A stretch of DNA of 64,000 nt, taken from positions 907,080-971,079 of the forward strand of contig NZ_LMUP01000004.1 in assembly GCF_009765875.1 (NCBI RefSeq), read 5' to 3'. The translations under genes were made by a program, and so were the position numbers. Each line of letters begins with the position of its first letter. Positions within the stretch are counted from its first letter, which is position 1. This document shows positions 9,738 to 17,320 of the stretch, one piece after another. The DNA comes from Pedobacter sp. L105. GTDB lineage: Bacteria; Bacteroidota; Bacteroidia; Sphingobacteriales; Sphingobacteriaceae. The notes under the pieces are model-generated. The model saw only the letters and a list, made by a program, of their open reading frames with translations. It did no database searches and had not been told where the DNA came from.

Positions 9738-10255
9738 ATTATTTTATTATTTCACTTTATCTCAAAAATGTATAATGCTCATCAGTTAATCTTGCTACCT
9801 TAACCGTTTTACCAAAATAAACCAGCTTCATCACCCCTGCTGATTTCGCATTTTCGCACAAAAATAAAGCCTAATCATTAATAAAACGTAAAAAAAGATG
9901 ATTAAGCCTGATTTGAAGAAAATTGAATAAATATTATCTGTAAAGAAATAGGCAAACACTTATAGTGCGCAATATTAAGAAAAAACGACGGCAACATTTG
10001 AATATATTATAGAAAATTTTTAGATAAGATACCAGGATTAAGATCTTTAAAATTAATCGCCTGCACTTCTGTAAATAGCCCCAAAAATAGCATCTAAATT
10101 TTGAGGGCAGTTTAATCCGGACGCTACCTTCATCAGCTCCGGCATTAAGAAAAGCAGTGCATATCCCGGAAGGACTTAAATTCTGTTTTGTTAAACTACT
10201 TTAATTTTATTCTGCCAGAACTACACTTCTTTTGTATACACTTAAATCTATAAAA
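9738..10255. other. 518-base intergenic region, no gene seen
   Basis: AT-rich DNA between the divergent ROK gene and the NTF2-like gene. I found no convincing open reading frame or RNA gene. An imperfect 10-bp inverted repeat around GCCTAATCAT and ATGATTAAGC (about 9869-9908) is the only structure noted; its loop is long (about 18 bases), so it is weak. Confidence 0.4.
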
Positions 10256-10615
10256 ATGATAACATCAGTTGAAGAAATGATTAACGAATATGTAGAATCC
10301 TGGAACGGAAATAACCTGGAAGACTTTAAAACGGCTTTTGCAAAATGCTGGGCTACGGATGCCACCTATACCGATCCGAACTTTGATCTGGTAACGGGAG
10401 TGAACGGTATTGCAGACCTAGCTCAATATTCTTTGGAGAAAATCCCTACAAGGAAATTCCATGTACTGACTAAGCCAGATTACCACCATTATGTTGGCCG
10501 TTACACCTGGACGGTAGATTTACCGGAAGAAACAAGAGAAGGCTTTGACTACTTTGAGTTTAATGAAGACTATCAAATCACCAGGATTGTTAGCTTTTTC
10601 GGTCCGTTAAATTAA
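10256..10615 (+). CDS. NTF2-like / SnoaL-like small alpha+beta protein
   Basis: I place the start at ATG 10256 (MITSVEEMINEYVESWN), because the upstream in-frame ATG at 10232 would add eight residues that do not look like part of the fold. The resulting 119 residues begin with the long helix typical of the cone-shaped NTF2 fold (helix, then WATDATYTDPNFDLVTGVNGI, then strands ending in RIVSFFGPL). Members include ketosteroid-isomerase-like enzymes and many proteins of unknown function. No catalytic residues can be assigned. The Crp-fold regulator downstream on the same strand (gap about 85 bases) may control it. Confidence 0.75.
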   Translation: MITSVEEMINEYVESWNGNNLEDFKTAFAKCWATDATYTDPNFDLVTGVNGIADLAQYSLEKIPTRKFHVLTKPDYHHYVGRYTWTVDLPEETREGFDYFEFNEDYQITRIVSFFGPLN

Positions 10616-10700
10616 ATATTCATGGTTTCGGCAGTATGCGAAGCATCACGAATGTTAAACCAGCATAGGATTAATGAGCAGGACATTTTATCTTTATAAA

Positions 10701-11273
10701 ATGCACGAATTCATCTTTGCAAATTTTGCCCTGCATATCCAGCTGGATGCTGCCGAAACTGAATATGTTCAATCTAAGTTGTTATTCAGGACAGTAAAAA
10801 AAAATGCGGTATTACTTCATCCAGATGAAACCTGTAGAAATATCTATTTTGTGAATAAAGGCTGTCTGCGTATTTTTAATACGGACAAAGAAGGTGAAGA
10901 ACATAATATTTTATTCTGTCCTGAAAATTGGTGGGTGGCTGATTTGGCCAGTTTTTCGACACAAACGCCTGCTTTTTATGCCATCAGCGCACTGGAAGAA
11001 ACTGAAGTGTTTTATTTTAGTTATCCTGTACTGGAGGAGTTGTACATTGAAGTACCCAAAATGGAACGATTCTTCCGTATTCTGGTACAGAATGGGTTCC
11101 ATATGCACCAGCAGCGTATCACTTCAGAACTTTCAAAACCAGCAGAAGAACGTTATCAATCATTCCGCCGGCTGTATCCAAAATTGGAGCAAAGGATAAC
11201 ACAAAAACATATCGCCTCCTATTTAGGAATTACCCCCGTTTTTTTAAGCATGATCCGTAAGAGGAATAATTAG
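10701..11273 (+). CDS. Crp/Fnr-fold transcriptional regulator
   Basis: About 190 residues when started at ATG 10701 (MHEFIFANFALHIQLDAAE); an upstream ATG at 10674 would add nine residues. It has a beta-roll domain (TVKKNAVLLHPDETCRNIYFVNKGCLRI, CPENWWVADLASF) and a C-terminal winged helix (QKHIASYLGITPVFLSMIRKR). It is the same architecture as the regulator at 8238-8846, and the shared ENWWV/EDWWV block suggests they are paralogues. The ligand is unknown. It probably controls the NTF2-like gene just upstream. Confidence 0.85.
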   Translation: MHEFIFANFALHIQLDAAETEYVQSKLLFRTVKKNAVLLHPDETCRNIYFVNKGCLRIFNTDKEGEEHNILFCPENWWVADLASFSTQTPAFYAISALEETEVFYFSYPVLEELYIEVPKMERFFRILVQNGFHMHQQRITSELSKPAEERYQSFRRLYPKLEQRITQKHIASYLGITPVFLSMIRKRNN

Positions 11274-11286
11274 CTGAAGCCGTCCT

Positions 11287-12420
11287 TTAAAAGGTAAGCT
11301 GAAGCTGTGTTTCAAAAATATTATTCTTGGTTTGAACGCCCTGTTCACGGCGGTCTACATAGTTGGCTGCAAACCTGGCCCATTTATTAAAGAAATAATT
11401 GAAGCCGCCTGTATAAGTATTCATGCGGACATTAGATTCAACAGTGTTAGGGTCATACGTGTCGTATTTGGCTGCTAACTGTAATTTTGAAAGAACGAAA
11501 TAAGTAGCCTGCCCATACCATCCATCTCTATTGATTACACCGTCTGTGCCTTTGTCGTACTCTGCCTGTAAAGCCAGCTTTCCAACAACATACCTGGCGT
11601 CCAGGCCTTCCCGATCGCGTTTTTCATTTTTCGCCGGAGTACCATAGAAACCAACACCATTATAGAAATCGGCTGATATATCCAGATCTTTAACCGGATG
11701 GAAGGTAAGCCTGCCGGATAGATCTTTATATTTATTGTTGTCTGAAGTTACATCATATCCTGCACCGTTTAACAGGGCTAATTGGTAATCAAACAAATAC
11801 CGGTGATTGATTTTCACAAAACTGCCGCTTGCCTGTATCCCAATATCCCGGCCGATGTTATTGCCAATCACATCAGTTGACCTGCTGGTTAAGGCATTAA
11901 TTACAGCTGCACGGTCAATAAAATCTAACTGACTATCATTTACAGTACTTTCTAAAGAGAAAGGTACTTTGAACTGGCCTGCTGTAAACTTCAGAAAATC
12001 CGTGACCCTGTAAGTTGCATAGGCATCAAGTAACTTTGGTGTACCTCCTGCAAATTCAGTATACACTTCGTAGCTCCAGTTATCACTCACATCTCCTTTG
12101 ATATCCAGCCGGGCACGATGAAGCAGAAAAGTATTATTAGCACTTTGCTGCTGAAATCCTTCATACTCCCCCTGTATCAATCCACTGATTTGTAATGCCC
12201 GGCTACCAATGCTTATTCCATGCTGGTTAGTTTTATCCTGGGTATTATAACTTTTCACCGTTGTATCTGCCCGTAAAGAATCTGCCTCTTTCTGGCTGAT
12301 AATATTCTTTTTAACGAGCATTTTTAGCAGGTCGTTATTCTGCTGCGCTTTTGATGTCGCCGCTAACGAAACAAGAAGTATAAATAAAAATAATGATTTG
12401 AATAAAGAAGAATACTTCAT
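11287..12420 (-). CDS. OprO/OprP-like outer-membrane porin
   Basis: A 377-residue protein with a signal peptide (SLAATSKAQ) and a short coiled segment with KKNIISQKEADSLRAD, as in phosphate-selective-type porins of Bacteroidota. Beta-strand repeats follow (LLHRARLDIKGDVSDNWSYEVYTEFAGG, FLKFTAGQFKVPFSLE, NNIGRDIGIQASG), ending in LQLTF. The block GQFKVPFSLE near residue 140 is characteristic of the porin_O_P family. The ion it passes (phosphate, pyrophosphate or other) cannot be told. Confidence 0.87.
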   Translation of the reverse strand: MKYSSLFKSLFLFILLVSLAATSKAQQNNDLLKMLVKKNIISQKEADSLRADTTVKSYNTQDKTNQHGISIGSRALQISGLIQGEYEGFQQQSANNTFLLHRARLDIKGDVSDNWSYEVYTEFAGGTPKLLDAYATYRVTDFLKFTAGQFKVPFSLESTVNDSQLDFIDRAAVINALTSRSTDVIGNNIGRDIGIQASGSFVKINHRYLFDYQLALLNGAGYDVTSDNNKYKDLSGRLTFHPVKDLDISADFYNGVGFYGTPAKNEKRDREGLDARYVVGKLALQAEYDKGTDGVINRDGWYGQATYFVLSKLQLAAKYDTYDPNTVESNVRMNTYTGGFNYFFNKWARFAANYVDRREQGVQTKNNIFETQLQLTF

Positions 12421-12640
12421 ATTTTAATTTGTAAACGACGATTGGATAGATGATGCTGACAAGTAGTTATAAGAATGATAATTGATCATCTTGCCGTGCA
12501 AACATATACATTTTACAGCGTTTACAATGTTTAAACAAAGAACTTGAAAAGAAATTGATCAGTAAAAATCCTGGTATAAACAGATAATTAAGGACAATGA
12601 TAAAAACGAACAGAATGGTCGAAATAAGATTTAAACGGAA

Positions 12641-12665
12641 TGAGCCCGAGATTTTCTCGGGCTCA
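12641..12665. terminator. 10-bp perfect hairpin downstream of the M13 peptidase gene
   Basis: TGAGCCCGAG and CTCGGGCTCA form a perfect 10-bp stem with a five-base loop. It lies about 85 bases after the peptidase stop codon on the minus strand. No long T tract follows on either strand, so it may act as an mRNA 3'-end stabiliser or a rho-assisted terminator. The surrounding 330-base gap (12421-12750) holds no gene I can support. Confidence 0.55.
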
Positions 12666-12750
12666 TCACAAATAACTGATTTCCAAATTCTTTCAAATTT
12701 GGATTGCAATCATTGACTTCTTCTTTTTATAATATACTTGCCAGATTCTT

Positions 12751-14817
12751 TTACCAGATTTTCACTCTTTTATCAGGATCTATCCACATCGCATCTCCTT
12801 TTTTTACTTTGAATGCTTCATAAAATTCAGGCACATCAGCAAATGGACCGTTCACCCTCAAAAATGCAGGGGCATGAACGTCTGTTAAGATCTGACTAGC
12901 CAGTTGTTCATCTCTCTGATGTCCAAGCCATCCTAATGCATAACCCAGGAAATACCTCTGCAAAGGAGTTAAACCATTGATCTTTTTATTTTCTTTATAC
13001 TGATCTGTCTTTTTAAAAGCATCGAGTCCCAGAACAATTCCACCCAAATCAGCAATATTTTCTCCGAGTGTAGCTTTTCCATTAACATGCATGCTGTCCA
13101 GTACTTTGTAATTATTGAATTGATTCACCAAAGCCTGTGCCCTTACTGAGAACTTTACGGAATCCGCCGGTGTCCACCATGCTTTAAGGTTTCCTTTTGC
13201 ATCAAACTGACGGCCCTCATCATCAAAACCATGTGTAATCTCATGGCCTATGGTAGATGCAGCTGCATAACCGTAAGCTACAGCATCATCCACATCTTCA
13301 TCTTTTACACCTGCGATGCTGAATATGGCGGCAGGTAATACAATCTCGTTGTTAGAAGGATTGTAGTAGGCATTATAGGTTTGAGGGGTCATCTCCCACT
13401 CAGTACGGTCTACCGGTTTTCCTATTTTTTTAATTTCCCTATTATACCACCAGGCCTGTGCGTGCATTATATTCAACACATAAGATTTCCGGTCTATATC
13501 CAGGCTGGAAAAATCTTTCCATTTATCAGGAAAACCAACTTTTGGATTTACTTTATCCAGCTTATCGAGTGCTTTTTTCTTTGTTGCATCACTCATCCAG
13601 TCTAGTTTTTCAATGTGTTCTTTGTAGCTTGTACGAATGGCGGTAACCATATCGGAATAGCGTTTTTTAGCCTTCTCCGGAAAATAAGCTTTGACGAACA
13701 ATTGTCCAAGCACCTCTCCCATTAAAGCATTTTCCGTATCAAGGACGCGTTTCCATCTTGGTAATTGTTCTTTTTTGCCTGCAATAACCGTCCCATAGAA
13801 TCTAAATCTTTCCTTATCGAGGTCTTTGCTCAGGTAAGGTGAAGCAGACGAGATCAGGCTCCAGCGCAGGTAAGCTTTCCAGTCATTTAAGGGGAAAGTT
13901 TTAAGTGCTTTATTTAAGGCCTGATAATATTCAGGCTGACCTACAATTACCGTATCGGCTTTATTGATTTTCAGCTTTTGAAAAATATCCGTCCAGTTTA
14001 TCCCAGGCGTCAATTGGTTCAGCTTGGCAACGGACATTTTGTTGTAATTATGATATGGATCACGCAGATCTTCCAGTTTACGCGAGCTGGCAGCCAGTGT
14101 TGTTTCGATAGCAAATACATTTTTTGCCGCAGTTGCCGCATCCTGACCGGTCATTCCTGAAAGCTTCAGTACCGCAGGCAAATGTTTGCCTGAATAATCA
14201 TTCCGGATATTTTTGGTTCGCGCATCGGTATTGAAATAATAATCGCGGTTAGGCATGCCGATACCAGTCTGACTTAAATGCAGCATTATTTTTTCACTGT
14301 TTTTTTCGTCCTGTCCTACGGAAAGCCCAATCATATTATCAATACCATTAGTGGTGAGATAGGCTGCCATATCCAGAACAGCATTCACGTCTTTGATCTG
14401 ATCAATACGGTCGAGCTCTGCTTTCAAATCACTTATTCCCCTCTTCTCAATACCAACAGTATCCATACCAGTAAAATAGAAATCAGCAATCTTTTGACTG
14501 TTGGTACCTTTCGACGCATTTTCTTTCAGGGCATCTTCATTTATTTTTTTAAGCTTCTCCCGAATATCTTCCTGTACCAAATTACCTATGCCCCAGCTGG
14601 AATAAGCAGCAGGAATTGGATTCTTTTTTATCCAGCCTCCGTTAGCGTATTTAAAGAAGTCGCTACCCGGATTTACTGTAGTATCCATGTTTTTGAAAAC
14701 AGGGTCGTTTGCAGCATAAGAGGCTTCCGAATTTTTATGGTTACAGGAGGTAATAACAGCACTAAATAACAAGGCGAGTCCTGAATAGGCTATGAGCGTA
14801 TTTTTTGTATATTTCAT
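12751..14817 (-). CDS. M13 family zinc metallopeptidase, lipoprotein (neprilysin/PepO-like)
   Basis: A 688-residue protein with a lipoprotein signal (lipobox AVITSC, lipid-modified Cys25). The zinc-binding HEITH is at 525-529 with catalytic Glu526; the third ligand is Glu586 in GENIADLGG. The substrate-binding NAYYNPSNNEIVLPA (about 482-496) is also conserved. The length is normal for the family (about 650-700). It probably degrades small peptides in the periplasm, anchored to a membrane. Upstream on the same strand is an unrelated DUF4174 gene. A hairpin lies downstream. Confidence 0.95.
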   Translation of the reverse strand: MKYTKNTLIAYSGLALLFSAVITSCNHKNSEASYAANDPVFKNMDTTVNPGSDFFKYANGGWIKKNPIPAAYSSWGIGNLVQEDIREKLKKINEDALKENASKGTNSQKIADFYFTGMDTVGIEKRGISDLKAELDRIDQIKDVNAVLDMAAYLTTNGIDNMIGLSVGQDEKNSEKIMLHLSQTGIGMPNRDYYFNTDARTKNIRNDYSGKHLPAVLKLSGMTGQDAATAAKNVFAIETTLAASSRKLEDLRDPYHNYNKMSVAKLNQLTPGINWTDIFQKLKINKADTVIVGQPEYYQALNKALKTFPLNDWKAYLRWSLISSASPYLSKDLDKERFRFYGTVIAGKKEQLPRWKRVLDTENALMGEVLGQLFVKAYFPEKAKKRYSDMVTAIRTSYKEHIEKLDWMSDATKKKALDKLDKVNPKVGFPDKWKDFSSLDIDRKSYVLNIMHAQAWWYNREIKKIGKPVDRTEWEMTPQTYNAYYNPSNNEIVLPAAIFSIAGVKDEDVDDAVAYGYAAASTIGHEITHGFDDEGRQFDAKGNLKAWWTPADSVKFSVRAQALVNQFNNYKVLDSMHVNGKATLGENIADLGGIVLGLDAFKKTDQYKENKKINGLTPLQRYFLGYALGWLGHQRDEQLASQILTDVHAPAFLRVNGPFADVPEFYEAFKVKKGDAMWIDPDKRVKIW

Positions 14818-14912
14818 TAGATGGTTTATGATTTTGATGTTGAAAACACTTAAAGATCATAATTTTTTAACATACGGACAATGGCAGATTATCTTTTAAT
14901 AATAGAATATGA

Positions 14913-15224
14913 TTATTGCTTCATCTCATCTTTGCGCATAGGCATCACGTCAATAATACCATACAGCTTTTTAAGCGTTAATACCGATTTGGACGTATAT
15001 TTTTCCCCTCCATCTTTTCCTATAAGAGTTATTTTAAAATTTGAAACTCCGAAATGCTCCTTTATGACAAGATCCCGTTCCTTTAACCCTTTTGGGTCGG
15101 CAGCAAAAATCCTCATTTGCTCCCGGTAAGAAGCGTCAGATTTATCTTTGGCATAGATATTCAATATCCTGTTCGGATTGGTGATAGGGAGAACTGAAAG
15201 TAGAATAACCAGTAGAACATTCAT
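14913..15224 (-). CDS. DUF4174 domain protein
   Basis: A 103-residue protein with a short hydrophobic N terminus (MNVLLVILLSVLPITNP), probably a signal peptide. The body carries the DUF4174 features that I recognise: RILNIYAKD.. at the start, LKERDLVI in the middle, ITLIGKDGGEK, and the ending YGIIDVMPMRKDEM. The fold is thioredoxin-like without a CxxC motif. The function is unknown; members are usually periplasmic or secreted. Confidence 0.8.
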   Translation of the reverse strand: MNVLLVILLSVLPITNPNRILNIYAKDKSDASYREQMRIFAADPKGLKERDLVIKEHFGVSNFKITLIGKDGGEKYTSKSVLTLKKLYGIIDVMPMRKDEMKQ

Positions 15225-15371
15225 GACGAGTTGATTTAAAAAATATTAACTTATTGCAGGTGAAACATGTCTAGCAACATTTACGCCGAAAATCATTAGG
15301 AGAAGCTGGTTAGTTACGATTAAAAAAAAGTTAATTTATTTATGAAAAAGGGCAAAAAGCAATTGGTCATT

Positions 15372-15470
15372 AATTTAGACTACTGCAATAAATTGCAGGC
15401 AGAATTTGAATCTGCACCTTTCCCCGTAGGGAACATCATACCGAAGTATTACCAATTTACGGCACCTTTT
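15372..15470 (-). ncRNA. second candidate tRNA-like RNA module downstream of Ro60
   Basis: Read on the minus strand directly after the first element. It contains, in order, a D-arm-like segment (GTA, loop AATTGGTAA, TAC; plus-strand 15446-15460), a hairpin TTCCC-TACG-GGGAA (15420-15433), a T-arm-like hairpin of five pairs GCAGA-TTCAAAT-TCTGC whose loop fits the tRNA T-loop pattern TTCRANY (15399-15415), and a short hairpin CTGCAA-TTTA-TTGCAG (15383-15398). I could not find a closing acceptor-like stem. It may be a second Y RNA, as YrlB accompanies YrlA in Salmonella, or the 3' part of one longer transcript. The exact ends are a guess. Confidence 0.4.
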
Positions 15471-15601
15471 TAAGGATAAGGAGCAACAAGCGAACACGGG
15501 ACGGGGGAACCGCTTTTGGGACTCGAACCCACATCATAATTTTCATTACAATGCCCATCCCCCACTAATGTACGGAGTAACCCGCTTCTACGGCATCCTT
15601 A
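15471..15601 (-). ncRNA. candidate bacterial Y RNA (YrlA-like, tRNA-mimicking) downstream of Ro60
   Basis: About 131 bases on the same strand as ro60. By eye I can trace fully nested helices: a terminal 7-bp stem TAAGGAT/ATCCTTA (15595-15601 with 15471-15477), a 5-bp stem AAGCG/CGCTT (15583-15587 with 15488-15492), and an 8-bp stem GTGGGGGA/TCCCCCGT (15558-15565 with 15501-15508). These enclose a 9-bp hairpin with a GAAA loop (15532-15553) followed directly by a T-arm-like hairpin TGGG-TTCGAGT-CCCA (15517-15531). Paired ends plus a tRNA-like module with a UUCGANU loop is the known design of bacterial Y RNAs bound by Ro60. It is not a normal tRNA: no anticodon loop and no acceptor stem ending after the T-arm. 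The position next to ro60 and rtcB is strong context. Confidence 0.65.
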
Positions 15602-15620
15602 TATTTTAATTTCTTTTTAA

Positions 15621-15648
15621 ATCATGGGGATGTTAGCATCCCCATGAT
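15621..15648 (-). terminator. 12-bp perfect hairpin directly after the Ro60 VWA frame
   Basis: ATCATGGGGATG and CATCCCCATGAT form a perfect 12-bp stem with a four-base loop, starting one base after the stop codon. On the minus strand it is followed by TTAAAAAGAAATTAAAA, which is AT-rich but not a clean T tract. It could be a leaky terminator, or a processing site that separates ro60 mRNA from the downstream Y-like RNA that starts about 20 bases further on. Confidence 0.65.
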
Positions 15649-15649
15649 A

Positions 15650-16273
15650 TTATAATTCTAATTTATTGATATTAGCTAAAGCTGTTTCTCCATCTTCTAA
15701 AGCGGCTAACATTTCAAAAACCTTATCACTCCAGCCTGATATCAGGTACACATTATTATTCAACAAACGTAGTGGGGTCTGACCGTAACCTTTCAGATCA
15801 AACAGGTATAACTTTGCTTTAGGGGCAATGTTGATTTTATAACGCAACCATAAATCATTTATATCATCACCCGTTATAGACGTATTATACAGCTGGCAGT
15901 CGGTAAACAACATGACCTTATCCATTATAACCTTTCGGGATAATAGATCTTTGATCACCGTGTAACCATTAGTTGCATAACCCACCTCACCTTCCCGGCG
16001 ATAAAATTCCATTACATTAGCCAGTATATTAGTACGTGGAACGGTTATCATTTTCCAGGTATCACCAAACATACCTACTTCTACATTTTTACAACGCGAT
16101 TGTAATAACATCGCCAGCATCAGGCCTATATCAAACAATAACACCTTTGATTTTACCGAAACCGGAGTTTGCATCGACGCTGAAACGTCGCAGGCCAGCA
16201 AGACCTTCATTTTATGATCAAAACCTTTGATGTTAGCTGCACTTTCGTGCACAGCTTTTTCCAAAGCGTCCAT
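15650..16273 (-). CDS. Ro60 C-terminal part: VWA (MIDAS) domain in a shifted frame
   Basis: About 207 residues from ATG 16273, forming a von Willebrand A domain: LLACDVSASMQ gives the MIDAS motif DxSxS at about residues 29-33, and VMLFTDCQLY a second metal-site segment. In Ro60/Rsr proteins this domain follows the TROVE ring and binds the bases of the RNA 3' end near the ring cavity. Here it is one frame back (-1) from the TROVE frame. The ATG overlaps the TROVE stop as TGATG, which would allow translational coupling. Coding-like residues (AERFLFGNQGYIGEL) continue upstream of this ATG in the same frame, which argues that the two parts were one protein. Confidence 0.85.
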   Translation of the reverse strand: MDALEKAVHESAANIKGFDHKMKVLLACDVSASMQTPVSVKSKVLLFDIGLMLAMLLQSRCKNVEVGMFGDTWKMITVPRTNILANVMEFYRREGEVGYATNGYTVIKDLLSRKVIMDKVMLFTDCQLYNTSITGDDINDLWLRYKINIAPKAKLYLFDLKGYGQTPLRLLNNNVYLISGWSDKVFEMLAALEDGETALANINKLEL

Positions 16274-17226
16274 CAACTCACCAATGTAACCCTGATTACC
16301 AAATAAAAAACGCTCAGCTTTTTCGTTAAGCTATTTACAGGTGCTTCGGTACGCGATAACGATAGTTCGCGATACGCCGACAAATAACGAAACGGAAACT
16401 GTTTAGCCTTTGTTATTTCATGAGTATCAGATAAGCGTGCACATACCTTTTGGAAATGTCCATAACTTACACCGGCTTCTTGTATATTACGCAGGTTACG
16501 CAATAAAGCCATATAACCCATCTTGCTGCTGTCTATCAATTCTTCCCACTTGGCGCGGAATGCTCTTGCCTTTGCTTCATCACTATCATAATTAAGCTGA
16601 CCTAATGCCGAAAGCTCAGTTTCCCAAGTATAAGGTGTTTGCAAAGTACTATTCACTATTTTATCGAAAACTACTTGTTGTTCATTATCCTTTGCCTTTG
16701 GGTGAACCAAAAACAAAGCATCACGCAGCCTGATGTTTCCATCCCGGCTATACTTGGCAAACTGATACTCGTCAAAACGGTTAAACGATGCCGATAAACC
16801 TTTCTGCAGTTGTTTTGACAATCGGTTTAGCTTTTTTGTACCTTTACGCTCATTCAATAATTCATAACAAGCCAATAGTTCAGTGATCTCATCTGCCCGG
16901 TTAACTACCCCTTCCGTAACCCGGGAAACCAAATTGTCGCCCGAGTGCTGCTTAGCCAATTCGGTTACCAAAACTAAAGGCACCGAACGCAGATACATTT
17001 TAGTGCGGGCATAGATAGCCAGTTTACCCACAAATACGGGATTGCACATCGATATTAAGTTTTGCAGGCGGATTAGACGGTCCTCGTTCTTCTCATAAAA
17101 TGAATCGTTTAAGCTCCAGGTAACAACAGCAGTATACAATTCCATTTCTGGACTAAGCTGATAAGCCTTTGCTCCTTCGTTGTTAAGGATCTGATCTTTT
17201 GTTTTGCTTAAGCTGTTAAATTTCAT
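16273..17226 (-). CDS. rsr: Ro60/Rsr homologue, TROVE domain part (frame ends by a frameshift)
   Basis: The 317-residue frame covers the TROVE HEAT-repeat ring (about 15-295; EMELYTAVVTWSLNDSFYE, NPVFVGKLAIYARTKMYLRSVPLVLVTELA, RLRDALFLVHPKAKD, WEELIDSSKMGYMALLRNLRNI). It ends in about fourteen unrelated residues after LTKK. The VWA domain continues in the -1 frame, and one extra A in the A5 run at 16319-16323 would restore a single protein of about 525 residues. Ro60 binds misfolded RNAs and Y RNAs in its ring. The start is supported by an unusually good Shine-Dalgarno sequence (17231-17240). rtcB lies 94 bases upstream; each gene has its own copy of the repeat promoter. Confidence 0.88.
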   Translation of the reverse strand: MKFNSLSKTKDQILNNEGAKAYQLSPEMELYTAVVTWSLNDSFYEKNEDRLIRLQNLISMCNPVFVGKLAIYARTKMYLRSVPLVLVTELAKQHSGDNLVSRVTEGVVNRADEITELLACYELLNERKGTKKLNRLSKQLQKGLSASFNRFDEYQFAKYSRDGNIRLRDALFLVHPKAKDNEQQVVFDKIVNSTLQTPYTWETELSALGQLNYDSDEAKARAFRAKWEELIDSSKMGYMALLRNLRNIQEAGVSYGHFQKVCARLSDTHEITKAKQFPFRYLSAYRELSLSRTEAPVNSLTKKLSVFYLVIRVTLVS

Positions 17227-17230
17227 TTAA

Positions 17231-17240
17231 ACCTCCTTTT
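17231..17240 (-). promoter_or_regulatory. strong Shine-Dalgarno sequence before ro60
   Basis: AAAAGGAGGT lies with its GGAGG five bases before the ATG at 17226. Bacteroidota genes rarely use such sites, and I noticed no comparable one at the other starts I inspected here. It fixes the ro60 start codon and may indicate special translational control or recent transfer. Confidence 0.75.
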
Positions 17241-17249
17241 TTATTGTTG

Positions 17250-17290
17250 ATACAAAGAAATATCAGTTCTACGCAGTGTATCTGCGCAGT
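17250..17290 (-). promoter_or_regulatory. ro60 promoter with tandem ACTGCGCA operator
   Basis: On the minus strand, ACTGCGCA and ACTGCGTA are separated by five bases (plus-strand 17269-17290). Seven bases further comes ATATTTCTTTGTAT, which contains a 7/8 match to the -7 consensus TAnnTTTG. The same arrangement with the same spacing occurs before rtcB. No -33 TTTG is visible; the repeats cover that region, which suggests an activator site. Confidence 0.7.
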
Positions 17291-17320
17291 TGAAAAATAT
17301 TTTAATTATATTTCATTCCC

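Noticed and set aside
12467..12709. An 80-residue frame on the minus strand with a hydrophobic middle
   Set aside because: It contains the perfect hairpin 12641-12665, has poor coding character and no recognisable family; I treat it as chance.
14278..14769. A 163-residue frame opposite the M13 peptidase
   Set aside because: Mirror of a well-conserved coding region; no sensible protein features.
15471..15601. Reading the structured RNA as a tRNA or tmRNA
   Set aside because: No anticodon loop, no acceptor pairing immediately after the T-arm, and no tag-peptide frame; the nested end-paired form fits a Y RNA better.
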